A DNA stretch of 64,000 nt, taken from Photobacterium salinisoli. Its GTDB lineage: Bacteria; Pseudomonadota; Gammaproteobacteria; Enterobacterales; Vibrionaceae. A program made the position numbers and the translations under genes. The DNA is taken from contig NZ_QZMS01000007.1 of assembly GCF_003614885.1 (NCBI RefSeq), positions 496,001 through 560,000 of the forward strand, written 5' to 3'. The notes under the pieces were generated by a model. It saw only the letters and a list, made by a program, of their open reading frames with translations. It was not told the DNA's origin and did not search any database. This document shows positions 48,674 to 58,380 of the stretch, one piece after another. Each line of letters starts with the position of its first letter. Within the stretch, counting starts at the first letter, position 1.

Positions 48674-50530
48674 ATGGATTTTAAGCCTAAGTATTTGATA
48701 AAAATGGTTCTGCCATTGTTCGTTCTGCTGGTGTCGGCACTGGTGTATTTAGGATATTCAGATTATCGTTCCATCCGGGACAGTGCCTACTCACAGGCGC
48801 GGGCTAATTTGAATGTGGCGAAAAAATACTTAGACCAGAATTACATTGCGGCAACGAATCAATTATTTTTATTATCTGAGATCCTCAAAGGGGCAGATAA
48901 TATCCCTGCATTTCTTGATGCGGCGAACTATGTGGTCAAAAATCAGAATAAATTTCTGGAAATTGGTTTGCTGGTTGACTCAGATTATTACGGAACAGAC
49001 GGATTTCGCCTGTCGGGAATTGACGAGAGGGTAAAGCGGCGACCCTGGTATTCTCACGATCAGAAAACCGGTGATATCTTTCTGTCGGATTTTTATCATA
49101 GCAACAGTACCAAAAAGTGGTGTATTGCTATGGTGGCTAAGCTGGCGTTACCTGGGAAAAATAACGTCAGAATTATGATTGAACTTGATGCCGGTGCAAT
49201 GTCGGACGATCTTTCCGGGCTGAAAACGATGAAGAACGGCTATGTGTACGCGGTTGAGCCGAACACGAAAAGGGTTGTTATTCACCCCGACAAAACGCGG
49301 CTGGGCGTAGATTCTGTCAGTATAGATCCTGAATTGCTGACAACAATCAAAGCGGGTGAAGGTAGCGGAAATATCCCTTCATACGAATATGACAACCAGT
49401 ATAAGTTCAGTGTTTACGATACCAATAACCGTTTTAACTGGGTGCTACTCTCTGGTACCAATAATAGTGAAATTGCGGCCAATGCCTTAAGGATAGGCGT
49501 TGTGGGCGGCGCTCTGCTGACAGTCGTCTTTATTATTTTACTGGGAGGCTACCTGCATACCCGCGTTCATCAGGTGGGTGGCCAGCTAATTGAAGCGCAG
49601 GAATTCGATGAACTGCATGAGCAACTGTCAGCGTTATTGAACGATACTATGGGAAGCAGCCGGGTTTATCTTTTCGTGATGAATACCAGAGAAGGGGTGC
49701 TGGAAGAGACCTATCACAACCTACGGGCAAAAGTACCGGCAGATTTACTGTGCCGAATTGCAGGTTGTCAGCAGCTTGGCCGGTTTTGTAAACCCGAACA
49801 GGACGATATTGTCCGTCTTATTGCCCCTAGTGAGCCCTGTATACGGCTGCCTTTAGTCAACTGTGCAAGGCGGCATGACACCCAGCACACGGCAAGTCAG
49901 CTGATCGGGGTGCTGTATATATGTCAGCCCGGTTTGGCTTATCCATTCTTTGCGAAAATGATTGCAAACTACACGCTCAGTGCATTGAATCAGCTGCTTT
50001 TGACGCAGCACATTCGTAGCGAAGATCAGATGACAGGGCTGAAAAATAAGAACAGTCTCCGTCATCATATGGATCAGAAGCTAATGGATAGCACTGCCGG
50101 CTATTTTCTGGCCATGATAGATGTGGACGACTTTAAGTCGATCAATGATACTTACGGCCACTTGATTGGCGACGAAGTCATTCTGAACATTGCGAGTCAG
50201 ATGAAACACAGCTTTCAGCCACAAGCTGTTTTGTGTCGGTATGGCGGGGAAGAGTTTGCGGTGTTAATGGAAGCACCTGACCAAGAAACCGCCCTCAAGA
50301 CATTGGATGATTTCCGTGCAAAGGTAGAGGGTAGCCGTATTACGGTTCATGAAGGCAGATCCTTTGCCATTACCGTCAGCATTGGTTTTGCTCCTTTGCG
50401 TCAGGGAATGGAATCGACTATCTCGTCTGCAGACAGGGCACTGTATCAGGCGAAATCCCAGGGTAAAAACCAGGTTCTCAGTGCAGATATGTGTTTAATC
50501 GGAACAGAAACGGAAGCAGTAACAGCCTGA
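48674..50530 (+). CDS. diguanylate cyclase with dCache sensor
   Basis: The 618-residue protein has one N-terminal helix (about 10-28), a periplasmic dCache-like sensor (30-275; includes RPWYSHDQKTGDIFLSDFYHS), a second helix (about 275-295), a GAF-like region and a GGDEF domain at about residue 450. The active-site loop is RYGGEEF, so it should make cyclic di-GMP. The inhibitory RxxD site just before that loop is not seen. DVDDFKSINDTYGHLIGDEV is intact. The ATG at 48674 has a weak ribosome binding site. It probably controls motility or biofilm formation in response to an external small molecule. Confidence 0.92.
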   Translation: MDFKPKYLIKMVLPLFVLLVSALVYLGYSDYRSIRDSAYSQARANLNVAKKYLDQNYIAATNQLFLLSEILKGADNIPAFLDAANYVVKNQNKFLEIGLLVDSDYYGTDGFRLSGIDERVKRRPWYSHDQKTGDIFLSDFYHSNSTKKWCIAMVAKLALPGKNNVRIMIELDAGAMSDDLSGLKTMKNGYVYAVEPNTKRVVIHPDKTRLGVDSVSIDPELLTTIKAGEGSGNIPSYEYDNQYKFSVYDTNNRFNWVLLSGTNNSEIAANALRIGVVGGALLTVVFIILLGGYLHTRVHQVGGQLIEAQEFDELHEQLSALLNDTMGSSRVYLFVMNTREGVLEETYHNLRAKVPADLLCRIAGCQQLGRFCKPEQDDIVRLIAPSEPCIRLPLVNCARRHDTQHTASQLIGVLYICQPGLAYPFFAKMIANYTLSALNQLLLTQHIRSEDQMTGLKNKNSLRHHMDQKLMDSTAGYFLAMIDVDDFKSINDTYGHLIGDEVILNIASQMKHSFQPQAVLCRYGGEEFAVLMEAPDQETALKTLDDFRAKVEGSRITVHEGRSFAITVSIGFAPLRQGMESTISSADRALYQAKSQGKNQVLSADMCLIGTETEAVTA

Positions 50531-50633
50531 TGCCGTAATTGGTGCTAAGTTGAAGAGTTGGCAGTGAATTTCTGACACGGACATATGCTTGTTATAACAA
50601 CCAGGCGATTTACAGACACCCACAGGGGGAGGC

Positions 50634-50789
50634 ATGCTTAAATTTGTAGTGATAATCCTGCTGATTGCAGCGGCAGTAGTCATGGCTCGGTTTTTGGACG
50701 AGCGGCATCAGAAAAAGCTGTATATTGGCATAGTGATCTCTGCCATTATTGCGATTGCTGCTTTTATGGCAATGGAACTTGCCAGGTAA
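50634..50789 (+). CDS. 51-residue membrane protein
   Basis: The frame encodes 51 residues with two hydrophobic helices (LKFVVIILLIAAAVVMA and YIGIVISAIIAIAAFMA) separated by a charged loop (DERHQKKL). A strong ribosome binding site (AGGGGGAGG) precedes the ATG at 50634 by two to six bases. It lies 100 bp after the diguanylate cyclase gene and before the ectoine operon. The start signal and hydrophobic pattern make it a good small-protein candidate; the function is unknown. Confidence 0.65.
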   Translation: MLKFVVIILLIAAAVVMARFLDERHQKKLYIGIVISAIIAIAAFMAMELAR

Positions 50790-51062
50790 TGTCTGCGACA
50801 ACGGATTCTTCATTTTTCTTCCTTCTTTACGTCAAGTCGCTGAGTCTGACGACAGCGGCTTGAAACGTCATTCTCTTCTTTTCCCACAACTGAACTGAAC
50901 ATTTCTGGCCTGCAGATCTCACTTATCGCGGTTTGATGTCGCTTTAATGACAGCAATATGATTAGTTCTGTAATTATTAGCTTTGTAATCATTTTTCAGT
51001 ATTAACCATTTAAATATCAAAGCCTTATCGTGACAATCAGTAGGTTGCTAAAAATATTGGGG
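50790..51062. other. intergenic region upstream of the ectoine promoter
   Basis: About 270 bp without a gene. An imperfect hairpin (CAAGTCGCTG with CAGCGGCTTG, about 50832-50861) may end the small membrane-protein transcript. The rest probably holds regulatory sites for ectA, such as those used by the CosR-type repressor in Vibrio, but I could not pinpoint one. Confidence 0.4.
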
Positions 51063-51090
51063 TTGATCTTATCGTTTCAGTCCCTATAAT
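51063..51090 (+). promoter_or_regulatory. sigma-70-type promoter of the ectoine operon
   Basis: TTGATC at 51063 and TATAAT at 51085 stand 16 bases apart. The start of transcription would fall near 51097, some 20 bases before ectA. The -10 box is a perfect match to consensus. A very short leader fits this position. Confidence 0.6.
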
Positions 51091-51119
51091 TGTTTTTGAA
51101 TTCATTAGAGCACTAAACA

Positions 51120-51668
51120 ATGTGGCGACCAATGATTACAATGGCACCATGGGCATTAGCCCCAGAAACATCGACTAAGACTCAGGAAGAGTTTGTTTTT
51201 CGAAAACCGGAACGAACAGATGGTAATCGAGTGCATTCACTGATCGAATCTTGTCCCCCATTAGACACCAACTCCTCTTACTGCAATTTCCTGCAGACCA
51301 CTCACTTCAAAGACACATGTATTGTTGCTGAATCAGACGGTGAGATGGCAGGGTTTGTCTCGGCTTACAGAGTCCCTGAAAAGGAAAATACTCTGTTTAT
51401 TTGGCAGGTTGCTGTCGGCGAGAAGGCGCGTGGTAAAGGGCTCGCTTTCAAGATGATTCAACAACTGCTGGCGCGTGATGATCTCAGCGATATTCGCTGT
51501 ATCGAAACAACCATCACCCGCCTCAATAAAGCCTCTTGGGCGTTGTTTAAGAAGGTGGATCAGGCGAACGGTAACTTAGGTGAAGTCTCGCTGTTCCTTG
51601 ATGAAGAGAAGCATTTCGACGGTGAACACGACTCGGAATATCTCTATCGCATTCCACTTAAACAATAA
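51120..51668 (+). CDS. ectA: diaminobutyrate acetyltransferase EctA
   Basis: The 182-residue GNAT protein acetylates L-2,4-diaminobutyrate with acetyl-CoA, the second step of ectoine synthesis. The acetyl-CoA loop VGEKARGKGLAFKM is near residue 105, and FIWQVAV just before it. The first codons are uncertain: ATG at 51120 (short leader after the promoter), 51132 and 51141 are all in frame. ectB follows after 23 bp. In Vibrionaceae the operon is typically induced by salt. Confidence 0.95.
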   Translation: MWRPMITMAPWALAPETSTKTQEEFVFRKPERTDGNRVHSLIESCPPLDTNSSYCNFLQTTHFKDTCIVAESDGEMAGFVSAYRVPEKENTLFIWQVAVGEKARGKGLAFKMIQQLLARDDLSDIRCIETTITRLNKASWALFKKVDQANGNLGEVSLFLDEEKHFDGEHDSEYLYRIPLKQ

Positions 51669-51691
51669 ATCACGACAAAACAGGATAAGTC

Positions 51692-52957
51692 ATGAATATC
51701 TTTAATGCGCAGGAATCAAATGTTCAATGTTACGCCAAAAACTTCCCGGTGGTGTTCTCATCCGCAAAGGGTTGCTGGTTGAACACCAGCGAAGGTGAGC
51801 GTTACCTGGATTTCCTGGCAGGCGCTGGTGCGTTGAACTATGGCCATAATAACCCGGTGCTGAAAAAAGCACTGATGGATTACATCGATCAAGATGGCCT
51901 GACGCACGGTTTGGATATGCATTCCGAAGCAAAAGCGACATTTCTTGAAAACCTGAAAAATTACATCCTGACCCCTCGTGGTCTGGACTACAAAGTACAG
52001 TTTACCGGCCCAACAGGCACTAACGCCGTTGAAGCCGCGCTGAAACTGGCGCGTAAAGTAAAAGGACGCCAGAACATCGTTGCCTTCACCAATGGCTTCC
52101 ACGGTGTGTCTTACGGTGCACTGGCGGCAACTGGTAACCAGCATCACCGTGGTGGTGCGGGTATGGCACTGAGCGGTGTCACCCGTCTGCCATATGAAGG
52201 TTACGCCGACCTGGATGGTCTGGCACTGTTCGAAGCTATGTTGACTGATAACTCCAGCGGCCTGGATAAACCGGCGGCTGTCATCCTCGAAACCGTACAG
52301 GGTGAGGGTGGTCTGAACGCGGCTTCCAACGAATGGTTACAGCGCCTGAGCGCTATCTGTAAACGTCACGACATTCTGCTGATTGTCGATGACATTCAGG
52401 CGGGTTGTGGCCGTACCGGTACTTTCTTCAGCTTTGAGCCGTCTGGTATCAAACCGGATATGGTGACCCTGTCTAAATCTATCGGTGGTTACGGTTTGCC
52501 AATGGCGGTCGTACTGCTGAAACCGGAACTGGATAAGTGGTTGCCAGGTGAGCACAACGGCACCTTCCGTGGTAATAACCACGCATTTGTGACAGCCGCT
52601 GTTGCGATTGAAGCCTACTGGCACAACGACGAGTTTGAGCAGCACATCAACGCACGCGCTGCCCAGCTGAACGTTACATTACAAAAAGTACTCAAACAGT
52701 ACCCGGCGGTATTTGAAAAAATTAAAGGCCGCGGTCTGATGCAGGGTATTGCCTGTCACGATGGCGAATTTGCGGGTGCAATCGGTAAGCTGTGTTTTGA
52801 AAACGGCATGATTATCGAAACCGCTGGTCCGGATGATGAAGTGCTGAAGTTCTTCTGCCCGCTGACTATCAGTGAAGCAGAACTGGAAAAAGGCCTGCAC
52901 ATCTTTGAAAAAGCGGTGGCCGAGTTTGCAAAATCCAGCATGAAGAAAGCGTCTTAA
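51692..52957 (+). CDS. ectB: diaminobutyrate-2-oxoglutarate transaminase EctB
   Basis: The 421-residue class III aminotransferase makes L-2,4-diaminobutyrate from aspartate semialdehyde using glutamate. The PLP lysine is in [10 protein letters not shown] and the substrate-binding [13 protein letters not shown] motif is near residue 108. It starts 23 bases after ectA with AGGATAAG upstream. Third gene ectC follows 11 bp later. Full family length with no anomaly. Confidence 0.96.
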   Translation: MNIFNAQESNVQCYAKNFPVVFSSAKGCWLNTSEGERYLDFLAGAGALNYGHNNPVLKKALMDYIDQDGLTHGLDMHSEAKATFLENLKNYILTPRGLDYKVQFTGPTGTNAVEAALKLARKVKGRQNIVAFTNGFHGVSYGALAATGNQHHRGGAGMALSGVTRLPYEGYADLDGLALFEAMLTDNSSGLDKPAAVILETVQGEGGLNAASNEWLQRLSAICKRHDILLIVDDIQAGCGRTGTFFSFEPSGIKPDMVTLSKSIGGYGLPMAVVLLKPELDKWLPGEHNGTFRGNNHAFVTAAVAIEAYWHNDEFEQHINARAAQLNVTLQKVLKQYPAVFEKIKGRGLMQGIACHDGEFAGAIGKLCFENGMIIETAGPDDEVLKFFCPLTISEAELEKGLHIFEKAVAEFAKSSMKKAS

Positions 52958-52968
52958 GGAGAATAAGA

Positions 52969-53364
52969 ATGATTGTACGCACCCTTGAAGAGTGCCAGAA
53001 CAGCGAACGCCGGGTAGTGGCTGAAAACGGTAACTGGGAAAGTGTCCGCATGTTGCTGCGTGATGACAACATGGGCTTTTCGTTCCACATCACCACTATC
53101 TTTGCCAATACCGATACACACATTCATTACAAGAACCATCTGGAATCTGTGTATTGCGTATCGGGTGAAGGGGAAATCCAGACCACTGCCGATGGCAAGA
53201 CTTACCAGATCAAGCCAGGCACCCTGTATGTGCTGGACAAGCATGATGAACACCAGCTGCGCGCTAACAAAGGTGTCGATATGGTGATGGCTTGTGTTTT
53301 CAACCCGCCACTGACGGGCATGGAAGTCCACGACAAAGACGGCGTCTACCCAGCAGCCGAATAA
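52969..53364 (+). CDS. ectC: L-ectoine synthase EctC
   Basis: The 131-residue cupin closes N-acetyl-diaminobutyrate into ectoine, a compatible solute that protects against salt stress. Metal and substrate residues lie in [17 protein letters not shown] and [22 protein letters not shown] stands seven bases before the ATG. The length is that of the family. It is followed by a 137-bp gap before the aspartate kinase gene of the same operon. Confidence 0.96.
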   Translation: MIVRTLEECQNSERRVVAENGNWESVRMLLRDDNMGFSFHITTIFANTDTHIHYKNHLESVYCVSGEGEIQTTADGKTYQIKPGTLYVLDKHDEHQLRANKGVDMVMACVFNPPLTGMEVHDKDGVYPAAE

Positions 53365-53501
53365 TCACAGCTGTATTGACGCAAGTGATTAACCCTCCTT
53401 GCGATATCAACCTGAGGGTTACCGGAAGGCGGTGCAAACCGCCTTTCAACACCATCAAGCCCGGCACTCTTGCTGCGCTGATGAAAATAAAAGGAGTTAC
53501 C

Positions 53502-54935
53502 ATGACTCATACCGTTGAAAAGATTGGCGGTACTTCCATGTCTGCGTTCGATGCGGTAATGGACAATATCCTGCTCTATCCAGACAATCCTTATCAACGT
53601 ATGTTTGTTGTTTCGGCCTACGGCGGTATCACTGACGCACTGTTGGAATGCAAGCGAACCGGTGAACCGGGCATCTTCCGCTACATTGCAGAACGCAACG
53701 ATGTGTGGCGCGAGAAATTAAAAGCACTGGAGCAGCGTATGCTGCTGATTAACGACACCATGTTCCCTGAGCTGTTCTGTCGTAACCGTGCCGATAATTT
53801 TGTCAAAGAGCGTATTGCGAACGCCATTACCTGTATCGAAAATATTCTGGAAACCTGTCAGTACGGACAGTTTTCCCTGACCAGCTATTTACCGCAAATT
53901 CGCGAGTTTCTGTCTTCTATTGGTGAAGCGCATTCTGCCTTTAATACCACGCTGATGTTGAATAACCTGGGTATTAATTCTCGCTTTGTCGATCTGTCGG
54001 GCTGGGGCGCCGAGAACAATGTCCAGGGCGATCTGGATGCGGTGATTCTCGATGCCATTAAAGATATCGATCTGAGCAAAGAACTGCCTATCGTGACCGG
54101 CTATGTGTACTGCGATGAAGGTCTGATGAAGACCTACGATCGTGGTTACAGTGAGATGACATTCAGCCGTCTGGCGGTCTTGAGCAAGGCAAGCCGCGCG
54201 GTGATCCACAAAGAATATCACCTGAGCAGTGCTGACCCCCGTATCGTTGGCCCTGAGCATGTCCGCCCGATTGGAAAAAGTAACTATGACGTGGCTGACC
54301 AGCTGGCCAACCTGGGTATGGAAGCAATCCACCCCAATGCGGCTTCAGGGCTTCGTCGTGCCGGCATTGAGCTGGCGGTGAAAAATACCTTTGAACCTGA
54401 ACACCCGGGCACTTTGATTTCTCAGCATTATCAGCCCAATACGGGTAAAGCCGAGATTATTGCCGGTCGGGATAAGGTTTTTGCGCTGCATCTGTTTGAC
54501 CAGGCTATGGTCGGCCAGGTGGAAGACGTCAGCTATGAGCTGATGGAAATCATCCGCGAAGAAAACGTTCAGCTGATCAGTAAAGAGATGAACGCCAACT
54601 CGGTGACTTACTACCTGGATGGCAGCACATCAAGCCAGAACAAGGTATTGTCCAAAGCGGAGAAGCGTTATCCGAAGGCCAAGATCACCGGAAAAATGGT
54701 GGCGCTGATTTCGGTTATTGGTTCGGCTATCGATACCAATAAAACCATGAGTCAGGGTGTCTTGGCCCTGCTCGATAAAGATATCAGCCCGAAAGCGGCC
54801 CATGCATCGCTGCGTAATGTTGATGTGCAGTTTGTGGTGAAAGACAGCGATTATCACGGCGCCATTTGTGCGCTGCATGAGAGCTTCATGAGTGAAAGCA
54901 AGGCGTCAGTAACGGCAGAGAAAGTCGTCGCTTAG
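53502..54935 (+). CDS. lysC: ectoine-operon aspartate kinase (Ask_Ect/LysC)
   Basis: The 477-residue protein phosphorylates aspartate, supplying precursor for ectoine. The N-terminal VEKIGGTSMSAFDAV is the kinase's substrate/ATP loop, and tandem ACT-type segments lie at the C-terminus. This class of aspartate kinase co-localises with ectABC and avoids the feedback inhibition of the biosynthetic lysine enzyme in other organisms. The start MTHTVEK at 53502 has AAGGAG seven bases upstream; a reading from 53292 would cross ectC and is rejected. A strong terminator follows. Confidence 0.93.
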   Translation: MTHTVEKIGGTSMSAFDAVMDNILLYPDNPYQRMFVVSAYGGITDALLECKRTGEPGIFRYIAERNDVWREKLKALEQRMLLINDTMFPELFCRNRADNFVKERIANAITCIENILETCQYGQFSLTSYLPQIREFLSSIGEAHSAFNTTLMLNNLGINSRFVDLSGWGAENNVQGDLDAVILDAIKDIDLSKELPIVTGYVYCDEGLMKTYDRGYSEMTFSRLAVLSKASRAVIHKEYHLSSADPRIVGPEHVRPIGKSNYDVADQLANLGMEAIHPNAASGLRRAGIELAVKNTFEPEHPGTLISQHYQPNTGKAEIIAGRDKVFALHLFDQAMVGQVEDVSYELMEIIREENVQLISKEMNANSVTYYLDGSTSSQNKVLSKAEKRYPKAKITGKMVALISVIGSAIDTNKTMSQGVLALLDKDISPKAAHASLRNVDVQFVVKDSDYHGAICALHESFMSESKASVTAEKVVA

Positions 54936-54966
54936 TAACGCTTTCCTCCGGTTTTCCCCCTGAAAT

Positions 54967-54999
54967 AAAAAAGGCAAGAGCATGGCTCTTGCCTTTTTT
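54967..54999. terminator. bidirectional terminator between lysC and ygiQ
   Basis: GGCAAGAGC pairs with GCTCTTGCC around a three-base loop, with six A on the left and six T on the right. It can serve both convergent genes. Confidence 0.9.
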
Positions 55000-55022
55000 G
55001 TTATCCGTTCACTAAAGCTTTA

Positions 55023-57305
55023 TCAGGCTCGAGCGCCACGTTTTGCGGAGGGTTTACCGCGAGACTGTGGTTTACCCGGCGATGACGGGCGTTTGCCGGC
55101 ACCTTGTGGTTTACCTGAACCCTGAGCACTGCTGCCGCTATGGGTTTTCGGTTTACCAGAACCCTTGCGTTGCGTCGTGCCGTCTTTACGAATATCGGGC
55201 TGATTCGGGTGCTTGGTGGCGAACCGCTTGGCACCGTGACGGCTTGAACCGCGACGGGTTGCCGGTGTCAGGGCTGCTTCGCTGCCTTCGGCAGGGACCA
55301 GACAATCGGCTCGGTCACCGATCAGGTGTTTTTTACCCATGCTGATCAAGGCTTCACGAATCAGCGGCCAGTTGGCCGGATCATGATAGCGCAGCAGGGC
55401 TTTATGCAGACGGCGCTGACGCTCGCCTTTAGCGACGAACAAATCTTCACGCTGCTTGTACTTCACACGCTTGAGCGGGTTCGTTTCCGAGTGATACATG
55501 GCGGTGGCATTACACATAGGCGACGGGTAGAAGTTTTGTACCTGATCGCACTGGTAATCATTTTTCTTGAGCCACAATGCCAGATGCAGCATATCATCAT
55601 CGGTTGAACCCGGATGGGCCGAAATAAAATACGGGATCAGATACTGTTTCTTGCCGGCTTCGGCGCTGTATTTTTCAAACAGCTCTTTGAAGCGGTCATA
55701 GGTGCCCATGCCCGGCTTCATCATCAGATCCAGCGTGCCTTTTTCGGTATGCTCCGGCGCGATTTTCAGATAACCACCCACATGGTGGGTTACCAGCTCT
55801 TTAATGTACTCCGGCGACTCGATAGCCAGATCGTAACGCACACCCGAGGCGATCATGACTTTCTTGATCCCTTTCACTTCGCGGGCTTTGCGGTACAGAT
55901 CTATGGTGTGTTTGTGGTCGGTATCCAGCTTCTCACAGATTTTCGGGAAGATGCACGACGGACGACGGCAGTTCTGCTCGGCACGCGGATCGGAACAACC
56001 CAGACGGTACATGTTCGCCGTCGGGCCGCCCAAGTCGGAAATAGTGCCGGTAAAGCCGGGTACTTTGTCGCGGATGTCTTCCAGTTCCTGCAAAATCGAC
56101 TCGTGAGAGCGGTTTTGAATAATCCGGCCTTCGTGCTCGGTAATCGAGCAGAAAGAACAGCCACCAAAACAGCCACGCATGATGTTGACACTGGTCTTGA
56201 TCATGTCATAAGCCGGGATCTTGGCTTTACCGTAGGAAGGATGCGGCACCCGCGCGTACGACAGGCCAAACACAAAGTCCATTTCTTCGGTGGTGAGCGG
56301 GATAGGCGGCTTATTCACCCATAATTCACGATCGCCATGCAGCTGGATCAGCGCACGGGCAGAATAAGGGTTGGCTTCCAGGTGCATCACACGGCTGGCA
56401 TGGGCGTACAAAATGCGGTCGTTGCGCAGTTTCTCGTAAGAAGGCAAACGCACGGCGCTGGTAAAGGCGTCGTGACGTGACGGCTGAATCTGCACCGTCT
56501 GAGCCTTCACCGGTTCAGCCTCGGCTTTGGATTTGTTGGTCTCGCAGACTTCTTCCGTGGCATAAGGATTAGGCATCACCATAGATTTGCCCGGCTTATC
56601 GATGCGGGTGGAATCGATAATTTTATAATGGGCAGGCGCTTCTTTCAGGATCACCGCCGTACCGGCGATATCCGTCATGGTGCTGATGTCTTCGCCGCTG
56701 GCAATGCGGTGCGACACTTCCACCAGTGCCCGCTCGGCATTACCGAACAGCAGGATGTCCGCTTTGGCATCAAACAGCACGGAACGGCGCACTTTATCAG
56801 ACCAGTAATCATAATGTGCCAGACGGCGCAGACTGGCTTCAATGCCACCCAGTACAATCGGGGTATCCTTATAGGCTTCGCGGCAACGCTGCGAATAGAC
56901 CAGAACGGCGCGATCAGGACGCTTACCGCCTTCATTGTTCGGGGTATAGGCATCATCATGGCGCAGCTTGCGATCCGCGGTATAGCGGTTGATCATCGAG
57001 TCCATGTTGCCGGCCGTAATCCCAAAGTACAGGTTCGGCTGACCCAGCGCCATGAAGGCATCTTTGTTGTTCCACTCGGGCTGAGCGATAATCCCGACAC
57101 GGAACCCTTGAGCTTCCAGTACCCGACCGATCACCGCCATGCCAAAGCTTGGGTGATCGACGTACGCATCACCGGTCACAATGATAATGTCACAGCTATC
57201 CCAGCCTAACGCGTCCATTTCTTCACGCGTAGTCGGCAGAAACGGCGCTGTTCCATAGCATTCCGCCCAGTATTTCGGGTATTCGTTAATCTTCTTTAAA
57301 TTCAT
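55023..57305 (-). CDS. ygiQ: YgiQ family radical SAM protein
   Basis: The 760-residue protein is in the UPF0313/YgiQ family. The radical SAM cluster Cys lie in [13 protein letters not shown] at about residue 380, with the B12-binding-like N-terminal half before it. The last 75 residues are basic and repetitive (Ser-Gly-Lys-Pro-rich), an extension typical of the family in marine genera. The substrate is unknown. The first 16 codons and the leader are a replacement copy: a diverged second copy of the same region lies 4 kb away at 61299-61438, the boundary of an inserted element. No stop or shift is seen, so the gene should be functional. Confidence 0.94.
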   Translation of the reverse strand: MNLKKINEYPKYWAECYGTAPFLPTTREEMDALGWDSCDIIIVTGDAYVDHPSFGMAVIGRVLEAQGFRVGIIAQPEWNNKDAFMALGQPNLYFGITAGNMDSMINRYTADRKLRHDDAYTPNNEGGKRPDRAVLVYSQRCREAYKDTPIVLGGIEASLRRLAHYDYWSDKVRRSVLFDAKADILLFGNAERALVEVSHRIASGEDISTMTDIAGTAVILKEAPAHYKIIDSTRIDKPGKSMVMPNPYATEEVCETNKSKAEAEPVKAQTVQIQPSRHDAFTSAVRLPSYEKLRNDRILYAHASRVMHLEANPYSARALIQLHGDRELWVNKPPIPLTTEEMDFVFGLSYARVPHPSYGKAKIPAYDMIKTSVNIMRGCFGGCSFCSITEHEGRIIQNRSHESILQELEDIRDKVPGFTGTISDLGGPTANMYRLGCSDPRAEQNCRRPSCIFPKICEKLDTDHKHTIDLYRKAREVKGIKKVMIASGVRYDLAIESPEYIKELVTHHVGGYLKIAPEHTEKGTLDLMMKPGMGTYDRFKELFEKYSAEAGKKQYLIPYFISAHPGSTDDDMLHLALWLKKNDYQCDQVQNFYPSPMCNATAMYHSETNPLKRVKYKQREDLFVAKGERQRRLHKALLRYHDPANWPLIREALISMGKKHLIGDRADCLVPAEGSEAALTPATRRGSSRHGAKRFATKHPNQPDIRKDGTTQRKGSGKPKTHSGSSAQGSGKPQGAGKRPSSPGKPQSRGKPSAKRGARA

Positions 57306-57398
57306 GCGTTTACTGTTGCTCGCTCAATGTAGGGCATTTGGGGCAAATATAAAAAACGTACGATTTTACCATGTTCCCGCGGTAATACATCATTTTCT
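57258..57398. repeat. left copy of the ygiQ 5' end (attL-like)
   Basis: This 141-bp copy covers the first codons of the intact ygiQ and its leader. It matches 61299-61438 in direct orientation. The first 36 bases (57258-57293) are identical; the rest differs at about one base in eight, with one single-base gap. Confidence 0.9.
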
Positions 57399-57694
57399 AT
57401 TGATGGACGCATCAGGGGTAGTGTCTGGCGTCTTATTCAATGCGCCAGTTCAAGGTATGGGGTGCGGGGGCTATCAGGCTCAAAACGGGCGGCGTTTCGA
57501 TCTGTCGAACTCATGGGCAAGTACGTTACTGCGGCGGCTCTTTGAAAAAGCCTATGTCACCCGCCAGGCATACACGTGTCCGGCGGGTGGGGTTGAGTAC
57601 ACATATCACATGCTGGATTAAATTCTATTACTTTCCATCTGCTAAGTTTTATCAGGAATTGAAGTGCAATTACATTAAATGGGAGCTTGGAGAT
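57399..57694. other. element left-end non-coding region
   Basis: About 300 bp between the left repeat and the first element gene. The first part is GC-rich (57440-57600) and the rest AT-rich. A reading frame opening at 57440 is the upstream extension of the next gene and has no start signal. A CCCGCC/GGCGGG inverted pair near 57562-57587 could act as an element-end structure or terminator. Confidence 0.4.
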
Positions 57695-57973
57695 ATGGAA
57701 GAATGGTACATGCAAGATGAAACGAGCATAAATTTTGATACTGGTGGTACAAAGTTTGTTTTACTCAATGGTGAAGATAGGAAGCTGTTTGAAATTTCTC
57801 GCAATGCATTAGTAGATTATTTCAAAACACCAGATACGAGGGAAGATGCAAATCACAATTTTGAAAACTATCGAGATCGGATTTGTGCACTGGCTTTACG
57901 CCTCATTGATGAACAACCTGAAGATGCCAGTTATATGATTTTACTTGAAGATTGTCGTAGATTTCAGTTGTAG
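57695..57973 (+). CDS. DUF1488-like small protein
   Basis: The 92-residue product begins MEEWYMQDETS. FEISRNALVDYFKTP followed by NFENYRDRICALALRLI resembles DUF1488 proteins, which are small and of unknown function. TTGGAG lies three to eight bases before the ATG at 57695. It is the first gene of the inserted element and is separated from the defence pair by about 400 bp with hairpins. It may be cargo unrelated to defence. The family call is by pattern only. Confidence 0.6.
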   Translation: MEEWYMQDETSINFDTGGTKFVLLNGEDRKLFEISRNALVDYFKTPDTREDANHNFENYRDRICALALRLIDEQPEDASYMILLEDCRRFQL

Positions 57974-58380
57974 CTTGAAGACATAGTTATAGGTTCTTCT
58001 CGTCCTATTGTTAGTGCAAACGAGGGCGACTCTCGAGAAAGAAAAGTTTTTCGGCCGCTATGGTCATCACCAACAGGTAGCCTTAGCGGTCGTTTTTGTT
58101 GATGTCTATCAAATGCGTTACGCGTAACGTGACTTGATTAACGTTTACTTGATTGAAAGTGGAAATGGATAGTAGGAGTTCTATATTTCGATTTATTGGA
58201 TGTGTAGGTGTTTAGCAAGGTTTTGCCCCAAAACGTGCTAGCAACAGGTAAGAAATCTTTACCTGTTGACTCATCTTTGTCCCTTTCCAAGTTGTAACTC
58301 GTGATTGCAACAGCATTCTTATCACTATGAAGTCTATTAACATTCTAGCTAATAACCTCCATCGATAGGCGAGCACTATA
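57974..58380. other. structured leader region of the defence operon
   Basis: About 400 bp with three structures: a terminator-like stem with CCGCTA/TAGCGG followed by TCGTTTTT (58055-58096), a perfect 14-bp palindrome CGTTACGCGTAACG (58116-58129) and a perfect 10-bp hairpin (58242-58268). No gene is seen. It probably holds the promoter and control sites of the pair. Confidence 0.55.
58242..58268. promoter_or_regulatory. 10-bp perfect inverted repeat upstream of the defence operon
   Basis: CAACAGGTAA (58242-58251) is repeated inverted as TTACCTGTTG (58259-58268) with a seven-base spacer. The core CAACAGGTA also occurs at 58071. It ends 112 bases before the nuclease gene. It may be a repressor operator or an RNA hairpin. 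Confidence 0.5.

Noticed and set aside
55614-56324. A 236-codon plus-strand frame opposite ygiQ
   Set aside because: Antisense to the radical SAM domain of ygiQ, which is clearly the real gene.
58116-58129. The 14-bp palindrome as a possible recombination site or origin
   Set aside because: A single short palindrome with no recombinase or replication gene is not enough; kept only as a structural note.
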